Of a DNA stretch of 64,000 nucleotides, positions 1 to 7,923 are shown piece after piece. Location of the stretch: NCBI RefSeq assembly GCF_026627505.1, contig NZ_JAPNLK010000010.1, forward strand, positions 62,001-126,000, written 5' to 3'. Numbering within the stretch: position 1 is the first letter of the stretch; each line of letters opens with the position of its first letter. Source of the DNA: Streptomyces sp. H27-H5 (GTDB taxonomy: Bacteria > Actinomycetota > Actinomycetes > Streptomycetales > Streptomycetaceae). Made by a program: the position numbers and the translations under genes. The notes beneath the pieces are model-generated. The model did not search any database, was not told the origin of the DNA, and saw nothing but the letters and a program-made list of their open reading frames with translations.

Positions 1-514
1 TGGTGCAGTCGACGGTCTCCTCGACGCGGCGGACGACCGTCCACGGGCGCCAGGCGTCGCCCGCGACGACCCGCTGCTCGGCGTACAGCCGTTCCTCGAT
101 GGCGATGAGGGCGCCCGCCATCAGCCAGTAGACCTCGTCCCAGGCCTTGGCGACCTCGGGCGTGACGGCCTCCCCGAGGACCTCCGCGATGGACTCGAAC
201 AGGTGCCGGTGGACGATCGCGTACTGGTCGCGGGTGATGCCGAGCGAGGCGTGCTTGTGGGCGATGCGGCCGAGCATCACGTCGGGCCGGGTGTCGGAGT
301 GCCGGACGAGGTGGCCGGCGAACGCGGCGATGGAGCCGGCCAGGGCCTGCTGTTGCAGTCCGGCCTTCTGGTTGCCGCGGTTGAACAGGTCGCGGAGCAG
401 GGCCGGGTGGGCGGCGAACAACTTCGCGTAGAAGAGTTCCGCGATGTCGCCGACGGCCGCTCCCACGGCGGGCAGGGTGGCGCGGACGGTCGCGGTCGAC
501 TTCTCGGACAGCAT
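1..514 (-). CDS. hmp: Flavohemoprotein (NO dioxygenase), N-terminal part, cut by window edge
   Basis: The first 171 residues of a globin-type flavohemoprotein are visible; the rest, including most of the FAD and NAD(P) domains, lies outside the window. Family members convert nitric oxide to nitrate using O2 and NAD(P)H in the cytoplasm. The globin fold is recognisable: distal-pocket Tyr near residue 29, Gln near 53, and the proximal haem His in the HKHASLGI stretch (about residue 88). The sequence then runs into the start of the ferredoxin-reductase-like FAD domain. The ATG at 514 has a GAGGAGC ribosome-binding site seven bases upstream. The gene lies downstream of nsrR on the same strand, with its own palindromic operator at 531-553, so repression by NsrR and induction by NO is the natural model. 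Confidence 0.9.
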   Translation of the reverse strand, partial: MLSEKSTATVRATLPAVGAAVGDIAELFYAKLFAAHPALLRDLFNRGNQKAGLQQQALAGSIAAFAGHLVRHSDTRPDVMLGRIAHKHASLGITRDQYAIVHRHLFESIAEVLGEAVTPEVAKAWDEVYWLMAGALIAIEERLYAEQRVVAGDAWRPWTVVRRVEETVDCT

Positions 515-530
515 CGGGGAGCTCCTCTGT

Positions 531-553
531 AAATGGACTATTGGATACCAATT
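531..553. promoter_or_regulatory. Candidate NsrR operator upstream of hmp
   Basis: An AT-rich imperfect 11-1-11 inverted repeat lies 17 bases before the hmp start codon. Its core contains ATTGG-ATA-CCAAT (540-552), and 6 of 11 positions pair across the centre. It resembles the clearer 11-1-11 palindrome in front of nsrR at 1133-1155 (7 of 11 positions alike in the better half-site). The position between RBS and promoter fits repression. Confidence 0.55.
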
Positions 554-655
554 AAAGGGCGCGAGGGCCTCCGGAGTGATGCGGAGACGTGTTCGAAGGG
601 CCCTCGGGTGTGGCGTGGGCGGGGTCGCGGCCGCTCGGAACCGGCCACCCGCGCC

Positions 656-1117
656 TCAGTCGGCGGGGCCCCCGCCCCGACCGGGCGGTCCGCCCGAAAT
701 GCCCAGCAGCAGCGGTCCGGTGGGGGCCGCGACCAGGTCGTTCACCGTGAGCGGGTCCAGTGCGGCGAAGAAGGCCTCCTGGGCCCGACGCAGCGCGCCC
801 CGCAGGAGGCAGGCGCTCCGCAGCGGGCACGGGACGGCGCCCTCGCAGTCCACCACGTCGCCCACGCCCTCCAGCTCGCGCACCACCGCGCCCACCGAGG
901 CGGCGCGGCCGGCGCCGGTCAGGGCGAGCCCCCCTCCCCGGCCGCGCCGCGCCTCGACCAGGCCGAGGTGTTGCAGCCTGGCCACCACCTTCGCGGTGTG
1001 GGTGTACGGGACCTCCATGGTCGCCGCGACGTCGCGCGTGGTGGGGAGGTCCGTGTCCTCGACGGCCAGACGCATCAGGACGCGGAGCGCCAGATCGGTG
1101 AATCGGGTCAGCCGCAT
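656..1117 (-). CDS. nsrR: Rrf2-family NO-sensing repressor NsrR
   Basis: A 153-residue Rrf2-family winged-helix regulator. The N-terminal part (about 1-65) carries the DNA-binding domain. Three cysteines, Cys91, Cys97 and Cys103 (Cys-x5-Cys-x5-Cys), match the [4Fe-4S] ligand set of Streptomyces NsrR. Asp8, in the RFTDLALR stretch, matches the unusual aspartate ligand supplied by the partner subunit in the S. coelicolor protein. Cluster nitrosylation by NO releases the repressor from DNA. The gene is immediately upstream of hmp on the same strand, and a clear palindrome sits 15 bases before its own start codon, which implies autoregulation. The C-terminus is Gly/Pro-rich and likely disordered. 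Confidence 0.92.
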   Translation of the reverse strand: MRLTRFTDLALRVLMRLAVEDTDLPTTRDVAATMEVPYTHTAKVVARLQHLGLVEARRGRGGGLALTGAGRAASVGAVVRELEGVGDVVDCEGAVPCPLRSACLLRGALRRAQEAFFAALDPLTVNDLVAAPTGPLLLGISGGPPGRGGGPAD

Positions 1118-1132
1118 GACTCCACCGTAGAA

Positions 1133-1155
1133 AACTTGAATTTCTGATGCAAGTT
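1133..1155. promoter_or_regulatory. NsrR autoregulatory operator
   Basis: An AT-rich 23-bp palindrome in an otherwise GC-rich region: AACTTGAATTT, one base, then TGATGCAAGTT. Eight of eleven positions are symmetric, including the outer six. The 11-1-11 geometry is that reported for NsrR sites. It ends 16 bases before the nsrR start on the minus strand. Confidence 0.75.
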
Positions 1156-1340
1156 AGGCGGCGGGAGGGCCGTGGATGGCTGAAACCAGGGGGGTCAGAG
1201 GGGCTGGAGGGGAGAAAGGGACTCATCAGAGTGCCCACACCCCATACGGAGTAGTCCCACCCTTTTGTGTAATGGTCTCACCACGCTGTGCACTGGAAGG
1301 CTGATCCCGCAGATCCATGGAGTGATCGAAAGGGAAACAC

Positions 1341-2747
1341 ATGTCGGTCCAGGCAGGTTCCGAATCCGAAGTCCAGGCACCGCAGCGCAGTCTCGGGACC
1401 TCGGCCGCGCGGAACTTGGCAACCACGACCAAGTCCGCGCCGCAGATGCAGGAGATCACCTCCCGGTGGTTGCTCAAGATGCTCCCGTGGGTGTCCGTGC
1501 AGGGCGGTACGTACCGGGTCAACCGGCGGCTCAGCTACTCAGTCGGTGACGGCCGGGTGGAGTTCATCAAGACCGGCACCCAGGTCCAGGTGATCCCCGC
1601 CGAACTCGGCGAGCTCCCGCTGCTGCGCGAGTACGAGGACATCGACGTCCTGACCGAACTCGCCGCCCGGTGCCACCAGATCGACTTCGAGGCCGGCCAG
1701 GAGCTCACCTCCTTCGGCAGCCCCGCCGACAGGGTGTTCCTGCTCGCCCACGGCCGCGTCGACCAGATCGGCACCGGCCCCTACGGCGACGACGCCGTCC
1801 TGCAGACCGTCGCCGACGGCGCCTACTTCGGCGAGGACGCCCTCGTCGACGAGGAGGCCATCTGGGAGTACACCGCCCGCGCCGCCACCTCCGGCACCGC
1901 GCTCGTCCTCTCCCGCCAGGACTTCCAGCTCCTCGCCGACCGGGTCGACTCGCTGCGGGCGCATGTGGACGCGGTCCGGGCCCTGCCCGCCCAGCGGACC
2001 AACAAGTACGGCGAGGCCGCGATCGACCTCTCCGCCGGCCACGAGGGCGAGGCCGTGCTGCCCGGCACCTTCGTCGACTACGAGGCCAGGCCGCGCGAGT
2101 ACGAACTCTCCATCGCCCAAACGGTTCTGCGCGTGCACACCCGCGTCGCCGACCTCTACAACCAGCCGATGAACCAGACCGAGCAGCAGTTGCGGCTCAC
2201 GGTCGAGGCGCTGCGCGAGCGCCAGGAGCACGAGATGCTCAACAACCGCGACTTCGGCCTCCTCCACAACGCCGACTACGACCAGCGCATCCAGCCGCAC
2301 GACGGCGCGCCCAGCCCCGACGACATGGACCAGCTGCTCAGCATGCGGCGCGGATCCAAGCTCTTCCTCGCGCACCCCAAGGCCATCGCCGCCTTCGGCC
2401 GCGAGTGCAACAAGCGCGGGCTGTACCCGGAGTCGATCGAGATCGGCGGGCACCGGGTGCCGTCCTGGCGCGGGGTGCCGATCTTCCCGTCCAACAAGAT
2501 CCCGATCAGCGACGCCCGGACCACCTCGATCCTCTGCATGCGCACCGGCGAGGACGAGTCGGGCGTGATCGGTCTGCACCAGCCGGGGATCCCGGACGAG
2601 ATCGAGCCGAGCACGTCGGTCCGCTTCATGGGCATCAGCGAGCAGGCGATCATCTCGTACCTGGTCACCACCTACTTCTCCGCCGCGGTGCTCGTGCCGG
2701 ACGCGCTCGGCGTGCTGGAGAACGTCGAGATCGCCCGCCGGCACTGA
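1341..2747 (+). CDS. eshA: Family 2B encapsulin shell protein with cyclic-nucleotide-binding-like domain (EshA type)
   Basis: A 468-residue shell protein of the HK97-fold encapsulin superfamily, family 2B. A short disordered N-terminus (about 1-40) precedes the HK97-type core. A cNMP-binding-like beta-barrel insertion occupies roughly residues 95-230, with stretches such as [18 protein letters not shown] and GAYFGEDAL. The C-terminal half ([19 protein letters not shown] onward) is the conserved A-domain. In Streptomyces this protein is known as EshA, linked to growth of sporogenic hyphae; related shells enclose terpenoid enzymes. The start ATG at 1341 has an AAAGGGAAAC ribosome-binding site. 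A polyprenyl synthase follows after 45 bp, probably co-transcribed, which makes it the likely cargo. Whether the domain binds cyclic nucleotide cannot be told from sequence. Confidence 0.9.
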   Translation: MSVQAGSESEVQAPQRSLGTSAARNLATTTKSAPQMQEITSRWLLKMLPWVSVQGGTYRVNRRLSYSVGDGRVEFIKTGTQVQVIPAELGELPLLREYEDIDVLTELAARCHQIDFEAGQELTSFGSPADRVFLLAHGRVDQIGTGPYGDDAVLQTVADGAYFGEDALVDEEAIWEYTARAATSGTALVLSRQDFQLLADRVDSLRAHVDAVRALPAQRTNKYGEAAIDLSAGHEGEAVLPGTFVDYEARPREYELSIAQTVLRVHTRVADLYNQPMNQTEQQLRLTVEALRERQEHEMLNNRDFGLLHNADYDQRIQPHDGAPSPDDMDQLLSMRRGSKLFLAHPKAIAAFGRECNKRGLYPESIEIGGHRVPSWRGVPIFPSNKIPISDARTTSILCMRTGEDESGVIGLHQPGIPDEIEPSTSVRFMGISEQAIISYLVTTYFSAAVLVPDALGVLENVEIARRH

Positions 2748-2792
2748 TGAGAGGCCCGGCCGAACGGCGACGGGGGAGTACGGGGGAGCGCG

Positions 2793-3842
2793 ATGGCGAC
2801 CACTGAGGCGATCACCACCGGCGAGGGCCACGAGGCCGCGGCCCTGCTGGAGCGGACGAAAGAAACGGTCAACCCGGAGCTGCGCCGGACGATCGAGAGC
2901 CTGCCCGCGGGGATGCGGCGCGTGGCGATGTACCACTTCGGCTGGGAACACGCGGACGGCAGCCCGGCCGCGGGGAACGCGGGCAAGGCCATCAGGCCCG
3001 CGCTCGTCCTCGCCTCGGCGCAGGCCCTCCAGGGGGCGGGCGTGGAGGCCGGGGACACCGTGCGGCCGGCCGTCGCCGTGGAGTTGGCGCACAACTTCAC
3101 GCTGCTGCACGACGACGTCATCGACAAGGACGTCCGGCGGCGCGGCCGGGCCACGGCCTGGACCGTGTTCGGGATGCCGGACGCCATCATCACGGGCGAC
3201 GCGATGATGTCGCTCGCGCTGAAGCTGCTGGCCGAGGATCCGCACCCGGCCGCCCCGGCGGCCGCGGCCCGGCTCTCGGCCTGCGTGATCGAGCTGTGCG
3301 CCGGGCAGCAGGCGGACTGCGCGTTCGAGCGGCGCGGGGACGTCTCGCTCGACGAGAGCCTGACGATGGCGACGGCCAAGACCGGGGCCCTGCTGGGCTG
3401 CGCGTGCGCGCTGGGGGCGCTGTACGCGGGGGCCGGCCCGGACGAGGTCGACGCGATGGACGCCTTCGGCAGGGAGGCCGGTCTGGCCTTCCAGCTGATC
3501 GACGACCTGATCGGCATCTGGGGGGACCCGGGGCACACCGGCAAGCCCGCCGGGGCCGATCTGATCGCCCGCAAGAAGTCCCTCCCGGTCGTGGCCGCCC
3601 TCACCTCGGGCACTGCGGCGGGTGAGGAACTGGCCGCGCTGTACGCGGGCCCCATGACCGGGGACGACGTGCGCGCGGCGGCCGACGCCGTGGACCGGGC
3701 CGGGGGGCGGGACTGGGCGCAGGCCCACGCCGCCGACCGGATGGGCCGGGCCGTGCAGCAGCTCTCCAGGGCCGTCCCGGACCTGGGGGCGGCGGGCGGG
3801 TTGCTGGCGCTGGCGGAGTTCGTCACCCGGCGCACCCGGTAG
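2793..3842 (+). CDS. Polyprenyl (geranylgeranyl-type) diphosphate synthase, probable encapsulin cargo
   Basis: A 349-residue trans-isoprenyl diphosphate synthase. It condenses isopentenyl diphosphate with allylic diphosphates. The first Asp-rich motif is HDDVID (Asp107, Asp108, Asp111) and the second is IDDLIGIWGD (Asp237, Asp238, with a further Asp at 245), so the catalytic machinery is complete. GKAIRP near residue 64 is the usual substrate-binding motif. The length is close to family norms, so there is no long disordered cargo-loading arm such as the 2-MIB synthase cargo carries; the first 15 or so residues are the only flexible tail. The start is set by a GGGGGAGTACGGGGGAG stretch upstream. 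It follows the encapsulin gene by 45 bp and ends in a strong terminator. Product chain length cannot be assigned safely. Confidence 0.88.
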   Translation: MATTEAITTGEGHEAAALLERTKETVNPELRRTIESLPAGMRRVAMYHFGWEHADGSPAAGNAGKAIRPALVLASAQALQGAGVEAGDTVRPAVAVELAHNFTLLHDDVIDKDVRRRGRATAWTVFGMPDAIITGDAMMSLALKLLAEDPHPAAPAAAARLSACVIELCAGQQADCAFERRGDVSLDESLTMATAKTGALLGCACALGALYAGAGPDEVDAMDAFGREAGLAFQLIDDLIGIWGDPGHTGKPAGADLIARKKSLPVVAALTSGTAAGEELAALYAGPMTGDDVRAAADAVDRAGGRDWAQAHAADRMGRAVQQLSRAVPDLGAAGGLLALAEFVTRRTR

Positions 3843-3886
3843 GTCGGCCGGGCCGCGCACGCGCGGTCGCGCACGCGAGCAGAGCG

Positions 3887-3927
3887 AGGCCTGTTCCCCC
3901 GCCGCACGGCGGGGGAACAGGCCTTTT
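3887..3927 (+). terminator. Rho-independent terminator of the encapsulin operon
   Basis: A perfect 17-bp stem (AGGCCTGTTCCCCCGCC at 3887-3903 pairing with 3908-3924), a 4-base loop and a short T run. It lies 45 bp after the polyprenyl synthase stop codon. Confidence 0.85.
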
Positions 3928-4019
3928 CGCGCGCGCGGTCGCGGCCGCGCCTTCCGGGCCGTTCGGGCCAACTCTAGGATCACCCGCAGTCGTTGACAGG
4001 CGAGTGAGGGGTGGGTCCA

Positions 4020-4613
4020 GTGGTGCTGGAGATACGTCAGGCGGATCGGTCGGACCGGGACGCGGTGGCGCGGCTGCTCGACGAGGCCTTCCGTGACGAC
4101 CCCGTGAGCACATGGGTCTTCCCGGATCCGGGGCACCGGGCGGCGGTGCACGGGAGGTTCCTGGGCGTCTTCGTGGACGTCGCGCTGGCCGACGGGCGGA
4201 TCGACTACGCGGTCGACGGTTCGGCGGCGGCGCTGTGGCTGCGGATCCCGGCGGGCGAACCGGAGGGCGAGGACGAGGTCCCGGCGAGGATGCGGGCGGT
4301 GGCCGACCCCGACAACGAGCGGTGCGAGCTGGTGGGCCGGCTGACCGGCGAGGTGCACCCGACGTCCGAGGAGCACGAGTACCTGCTGATGATCGCCGTC
4401 GCGCCCGACCGGCAGGGCGAGGGCCTGGGCACGGAGCTGATGCGCCCGGTGCTGGAGCGCTGCGACCGCGAGGGGCTGCCGGCGTACCTGGAGGCGAGCA
4501 GCGAGCGCAGCAAGGGGCTGTACGAACGGCTCGGCTGGGAGTTCACGGGGACGGCGGTACGCCTGCCGGAGGGGCCCCTGATGTGGCCGATGTGGCGCAA
4601 GCCGCGGGCGTGA
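4020..4613 (+). CDS. GNAT-family N-acetyltransferase
   Basis: About 197 residues with a single GNAT fold; acetyl-CoA is the expected donor and the acceptor is unknown. Motif A is visible as VAPDRQGEGLGTELM (the Q-x-x-G-x-G pyrophosphate loop), followed by the motif B region with YLEASSERSKGLYERLGW. Two in-frame GTG codons compete for the start. The one at 4020 has the GAGGGGTGG stretch at a sensible distance, whereas GTG at 4011 would overlap it, so 4020 is preferred (4023 is also possible). The gene stands alone between the encapsulin terminator and a small zinc-ribbon gene. Confidence 0.8.
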   Translation: MVLEIRQADRSDRDAVARLLDEAFRDDPVSTWVFPDPGHRAAVHGRFLGVFVDVALADGRIDYAVDGSAAALWLRIPAGEPEGEDEVPARMRAVADPDNERCELVGRLTGEVHPTSEEHEYLLMIAVAPDRQGEGLGTELMRPVLERCDREGLPAYLEASSERSKGLYERLGWEFTGTAVRLPEGPLMWPMWRKPRA

Positions 4614-4672
4614 GGAACGGTCGCCGCCGGCGCCGCCCCGCCGAACGCGCGAAACCGGCCTACCGTTGAGGT

Positions 4673-4873
4673 ATGGCCGGTCAAGAGCAGCAGCGCACGC
4701 ACGAGACGGTGGCCCCGCAGGCCGGGCACGAACAGCAGTCGTGCCCGGCCTGCGGGCTTTCCGTGGACACGGTGGTCCGACGGCGCAAGTCCCTCGGGAT
4801 CTTCGTGCCGCAGTGGGGCCCGGGCTCCTGTAGGAACCCGGACTGCCCCACATACGTCCCCAGGGAGGTCTAG
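4673..4873 (+). CDS. Small zinc-ribbon protein, function unknown
   Basis: A 66-residue basic protein with a hydrophilic, Gln/His-rich N-terminus and two cysteine pairs: Cys-Pro-Ala-Cys near residue 24 and Cys-Arg-Asn-Pro-Asp-Cys near residue 53. These would bind one zinc ion as a ribbon. No catalytic motif is visible. The ATG follows a GTTGAGGT stretch. It converges on snpA, with a copy of the dispersed palindromic element in the gap. I do not recognise a function. Confidence 0.65.
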   Translation: MAGQEQQRTHETVAPQAGHEQQSCPACGLSVDTVVRRRKSLGIFVPQWGPGSCRNPDCPTYVPREV

Positions 4874-4892
4874 CGGAAGCGACCTGGGCCGG

Positions 4893-4924
4893 CTCTTTCG
4901 GATCTTGCCGGGGTCGACCTAGCC
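4893..4924. repeat. Truncated copy of dispersed palindromic element
   Basis: Nineteen bases (CTCTTTCGGATCTTGCCGG, 4893-4911) are identical to 8826-8844, and CGACCTAGCC (4915-4924) is identical to 8867-8876. The central right arm of the full copy is missing, so this looks like an internally deleted copy. Like the full copy it lies between convergent genes, and its CTA supplies the stop codon of snpA. Confidence 0.7.
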
Positions 4925-5578
4925 CTTGGTGCCGAGGCCGGAGGCGACGAGGCCGTTGGCCCAGAGCTGGTTGACGCGCGAGCGCTCGGCGGAGTTCGGG
5001 TTGGGGTTGGTGCACGAGGTGCCCGGTCCGCCGCCCGACATCAGCTCGCTGCACGGGCCGGAGTAGTGGTCCGGCAGACCCAGCACGTGGCCGGTCTCGT
5101 GCGCGGTCACGCGGGTGGAGTCGTACTGCTGGTTCTGCCGGTAGTCCAGGAAGATGTAGCCCCGGCCGTGCCCGTCGGTGCTCGCGTACGAGCCGCGCGA
5201 GTCGTTGCCCTCGCGGTACGAGAAGTTCCCGCCGGAGGACACCTCCTGCAGTCTGACGTTGCTCACCGAGCTGTTCCAGATCTGGGTGGAGCGGGCTATC
5301 TGGCTGCGGAAGCTCGGGGCGCTGCGGGTGTTGTACGTGACGGTCACCGCGAGGGCGCCCGGGTTCGCGGCGCGCTGCTCGGCCACCGAAGCCCGCACGG
5401 CCTGGAAGAAGGCCTTCGTCGCGGCGTCGTTCTCCTGCGAACGCTCGTACGCGGCGTAGCTCGCGGTGGTGCCGACGGGCGCCGGGGCGGCGCTCGCGGT
5501 GGGGGCGACCGAGGCCAGGGCGGCGGCCAGGCCGAGGCCGATGCCGGCGGCCAGCATGGACTTACGGGAGTGGCGCAT
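4919..5578 (-). CDS. snpA: Snapalysin, secreted zinc metalloprotease (family M7)
   Basis: A 219-residue small neutral protease. Residues 1-30 form a Sec signal peptide (basic start, hydrophobic core, ASA-type cleavage site), probably followed by a short pro-segment. The catalytic site [11 protein letters not shown] (160-170) provides the HExxHxxGxxD zinc ligands typical of snapalysin, and a Met-turn (SELMSGG, Met180) follows. Cys176 and Cys189 can form the family's disulfide. Snapalysins cleave beside aromatic residues in extracellular protein. It is divergent from snpR across a 207-bp gap, and LysR-type activation from the T-N11-A site at 5674-5686 is expected. The start ATG is preceded by AGGAGC. 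Confidence 0.93.
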   Translation of the reverse strand: MRHSRKSMLAAGIGLGLAAALASVAPTASAAPAPVGTTASYAAYERSQENDAATKAFFQAVRASVAEQRAANPGALAVTVTYNTRSAPSFRSQIARSTQIWNSSVSNVRLQEVSSGGNFSYREGNDSRGSYASTDGHGRGYIFLDYRQNQQYDSTRVTAHETGHVLGLPDHYSGPCSELMSGGGPGTSCTNPNPNSAERSRVNQLWANGLVASGLGTKG

Positions 5579-5670
5579 GTGGGGGGCTCCTACTCATCCG
5601 GTGTGGGGGGTGGGTCGTTCGGTACCGGAGTCTGCGGGAGCGGAAGGGGCCGGCGGATGATGTCAGCCAT

Positions 5671-5689
5671 CGATAACGCCGGGCTATCG
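5671..5689. promoter_or_regulatory. LysR-type operator between snpA and snpR
   Basis: An inverted repeat CGATA-N9-TATCG with the T-N11-A signature (T5674, A5686). It lies in an AT-richer stretch of the divergent snpA-snpR promoter region, about 95 bases from each start codon. It is the likely SnpR binding site. Confidence 0.65.
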
Positions 5690-5785
5690 GGAAGTTTTCG
5701 GTAGGTCAACTAGCGTGAGAATGGCGGGATTCGGGGGGCTATCAGCGGCTGGTGCGGCGCCGTCCGCCCGCCCTACTCTCGGGTC

Positions 5786-6718
5786 ATGGAGCTCGAGGTG
5801 AGGCACCTGCGCGCACTGTGTGCCATCGCGGACGCCGGCAGCCTGCACAAGGCGGCGCGGCAACTCGGCGTGAGCCAGCCCTCGCTGACGACCCAACTGC
5901 GCCGTATCGAACGGGCCCTGGAAGGGGAACTGTTCCTGCGCGAACGGACCGGATGTCGTCCCACGCCATTCGGCCGTACCGTGCTCGGACGGGCGAGACC
6001 GCTGCTCGCCGAGATGGCGGCGCTGGTGGCCGAGGCGCGCGCCGCCGCCCACGGTCCCCGGCTCCGGATCGGCTCGACCGCCAGCCGGGCGCTGCCGGGC
6101 TGGCTGCGCCGGCTGCACCGGCGCTCGCCGGAGACCGAGACCTCCCTGGTGGTCGACGTGTCGGCCAACGCGCTGCTGCGGATGGTGGCGTCGGGCCAGC
6201 TCGACGTGGCGTTCGTCCACGAGGTCGAGGGCAGTCCGCTGCGGGTGCCGCCCGGCCTGGAACTGCACGTGCTGATGGAGCGCGAACCGCAGTTCGTGTC
6301 CATGTCCCGGGACCATCCCGCCGCGCGCCGGCCGGTGGTGGAATTACGTGACCTGGCCGCCGACCGCTGGACCGTCGACCCGTCCGTGGACGGCGAATGG
6401 GACGGCCTGCGGCGGGTCTTCGCCGGAGCCGGGGTGGACCCGCCCGTGCTGCACGCCGACTACCACACCGCGACCTCGCTGATCGTCTCCGGCGAGGCCG
6501 TCGCCCCCTGCCAGCCGACCTCCGGCCCCCGGGACGACATGGCCATCCGGCCGCTGTCGGGGGACCCGCTGGCGGTCCGGCTGCTCCTGGCGACCCTGCC
6601 GGGCACGCACGCCGAGGTGTACGAGGACCTCCGCGCGGCCTATCGCGAAGCCGCCTTGCGCACCCCGCCGTACCGGGCCTGGCTCCACCACCACGCGAGC
6701 CCCCTCCTGGCGGCCTGA
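5786..6718 (+). CDS. snpR: LysR-family activator of snapalysin
   Basis: A 310-residue LysR-type regulator. The N-terminal winged HTH (about 5-65) contains SLHKAARQLGVSQPSLTTQL, the standard LTTR recognition-helix pattern. The rest is a periplasmic-binding-like effector domain. The ligand is unknown. Its divergent position opposite snpA is the classic arrangement in Streptomyces, where this regulator activates the protease gene. The ATG at 5786 is the first methionine and fits the conserved MELxxRHLR start of the family. An intergenic T-N11-A palindrome supports coupled control of both genes. Confidence 0.88.
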   Translation: MELEVRHLRALCAIADAGSLHKAARQLGVSQPSLTTQLRRIERALEGELFLRERTGCRPTPFGRTVLGRARPLLAEMAALVAEARAAAHGPRLRIGSTASRALPGWLRRLHRRSPETETSLVVDVSANALLRMVASGQLDVAFVHEVEGSPLRVPPGLELHVLMEREPQFVSMSRDHPAARRPVVELRDLAADRWTVDPSVDGEWDGLRRVFAGAGVDPPVLHADYHTATSLIVSGEAVAPCQPTSGPRDDMAIRPLSGDPLAVRLLLATLPGTHAEVYEDLRAAYREAALRTPPYRAWLHHHASPLLAA

Positions 6719-6903
6719 GTCCTGTCGGCCGGAACGGGACCGGCCGCGCTGCGGCATCCCGCCGTGCCTCGGCCCTCTTCGTCCGCGCCCGCACCCCCGA
6801 CCCGCTCCACCCCGCCCCGCGCGCCGCGCACGCCGCACGCGCCGACTCCGCATGCCTGGAAAACGGGGCAGATCATCGCAAAATGGGGATTTCAGGGATG
6901 CGC

Positions 6904-6959
6904 TTGACTTCCCTTGACCGCGATATATCGTGTTACTCACAAGACGCGATATGTTGCGT
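6904..6959 (+). promoter_or_regulatory. Promoter and palindromic operator of the DUF4097-padR operon
   Basis: TTGACT (6904-6909) and TATCGT (6926-6931), 16 bases apart, make a sigma-70-like promoter. A perfect 10-bp palindrome CGATATATCG (6921-6930) overlaps the -10 box. A related imperfect palindrome beginning ACGCGATATG follows at 6944-6959. Such AT-rich GATAT palindromes are typical of PadR-family operators, and a PadR gene is the second gene of this operon, so autorepression is likely. Confidence 0.55.
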
Positions 6960-7001
6960 GCGTCGAGTCCGGTCCGTGAACGCACGAGGAGGATCAGCAC
7001 C

Positions 7002-7922
7002 ATGGCAGAGCAGATGACGTGGTCCGTCGCCGAACCGCAGAAGCTCACCTTCGAGCAGCCGGTGACCGAACTCCGTGTCCGTGTCGTCGGCGGGACCGTG
7101 AACGTCGTCGCCTCCGACGAGGGGCCCGCCCGCCTGGAGGTCGCCGAGGTCGACGGCCCACCGCTGCACGTCGTCCACGAGGCCGGCGTCCTCACCCTCT
7201 CCTACGAGGACCTCCCCTGGAACGGTTCCCAGGGCTTCCGGGAATGGTTCGACAGCAAGCCCTGGAAGTCGTGGTCCGGCGGCGCCGGGCGCAAGGCCTG
7301 GGAGCGGTCCGTCACGGTCACCCTCACGGTGCCCGCCTCCACCTCCGTGCAACTGGCCGCGGTCAGCGCCACCGCCTTCGTCTCCGGCATCGCCGCCGAC
7401 ACCGACGTCAACGGCGTCTCCGGTGACACGACGCTGGTCGGCCTCTCCGGCAAGGTCAAGGTGCACACCGTCTCCGGCGGCGTCGAGGCCCAGTCCGTCA
7501 CCGGTGAACTCGGCTTCCACTCGGTCTCCGGCGGCCTGACGGTGGTCGACGGCGCGGGCGGCAACGTACGGGCCGACTCAGTCAGCGGCGACATGCTCAT
7601 CGACCTGGCACTGGACCCGACCGCGCCCAGCCCGGTCGACATCTCCCTGAACTCGGTCTCGGGCCAGGTGGCGATCCGCCTGCCGCACCCGGCCGACGCG
7701 CGGGTCGAGGCCAACACCGCCACCGGTGGCGTCTCCAACGCCTTCGAGGACCTGCGGGTGTCCGGCCAGTTCGGCGCCAAGCGGATCACCGGCACGCTCG
7801 GAGCCGGCACCGGCACCCTGCGCGCCACCACCGTCTCCGGCGCCATCGCGCTGCTGCGCCGCCCGGCCGGCGACACCGCCGACACCGCCGCCCCCCTCGC
7901 GCTCGACAAGAAGGTGCTCTGA
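7002..7922 (+). CDS. DUF4097 / putative adhesin beta-helix protein
   Basis: A 306-residue protein with no signal peptide or membrane segment. From about residue 100 it shows repeated short strands of the pattern VxxVSGxxxL (VNGVSGDTTLVGLSGKVKV, VHTVSGGVEAQSVTGEL, DSVSGDMLIDLAL), which should stack as a right-handed beta-helix. Family members are common beside PadR regulators in actinobacteria and their role is unknown. The start at 7002 is chosen because GAGGAGG lies nine bases upstream; an ATG 72 bases earlier is inside the promoter region. The padR gene follows after one base, so the two are translationally coupled. Confidence 0.75.
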   Translation: MAEQMTWSVAEPQKLTFEQPVTELRVRVVGGTVNVVASDEGPARLEVAEVDGPPLHVVHEAGVLTLSYEDLPWNGSQGFREWFDSKPWKSWSGGAGRKAWERSVTVTLTVPASTSVQLAAVSATAFVSGIAADTDVNGVSGDTTLVGLSGKVKVHTVSGGVEAQSVTGELGFHSVSGGLTVVDGAGGNVRADSVSGDMLIDLALDPTAPSPVDISLNSVSGQVAIRLPHPADARVEANTATGGVSNAFEDLRVSGQFGAKRITGTLGAGTGTLRATTVSGAIALLRRPAGDTADTAAPLALDKKVL

Positions 7923-7923
7923 C

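Noticed and set aside
2793..3842. A terpene biosynthetic cluster around the polyprenyl synthase
   Set aside because: No cyclase, P450 or further tailoring gene lies nearby; the encapsulin is the only partner.
1539..5054. A 1171-codon open frame on the minus strand
   Set aside because: It lies opposite eshA, the polyprenyl synthase and others, with Arg/Pro/Ala-rich translation. In high-GC DNA such antisense frames stay open by codon bias.
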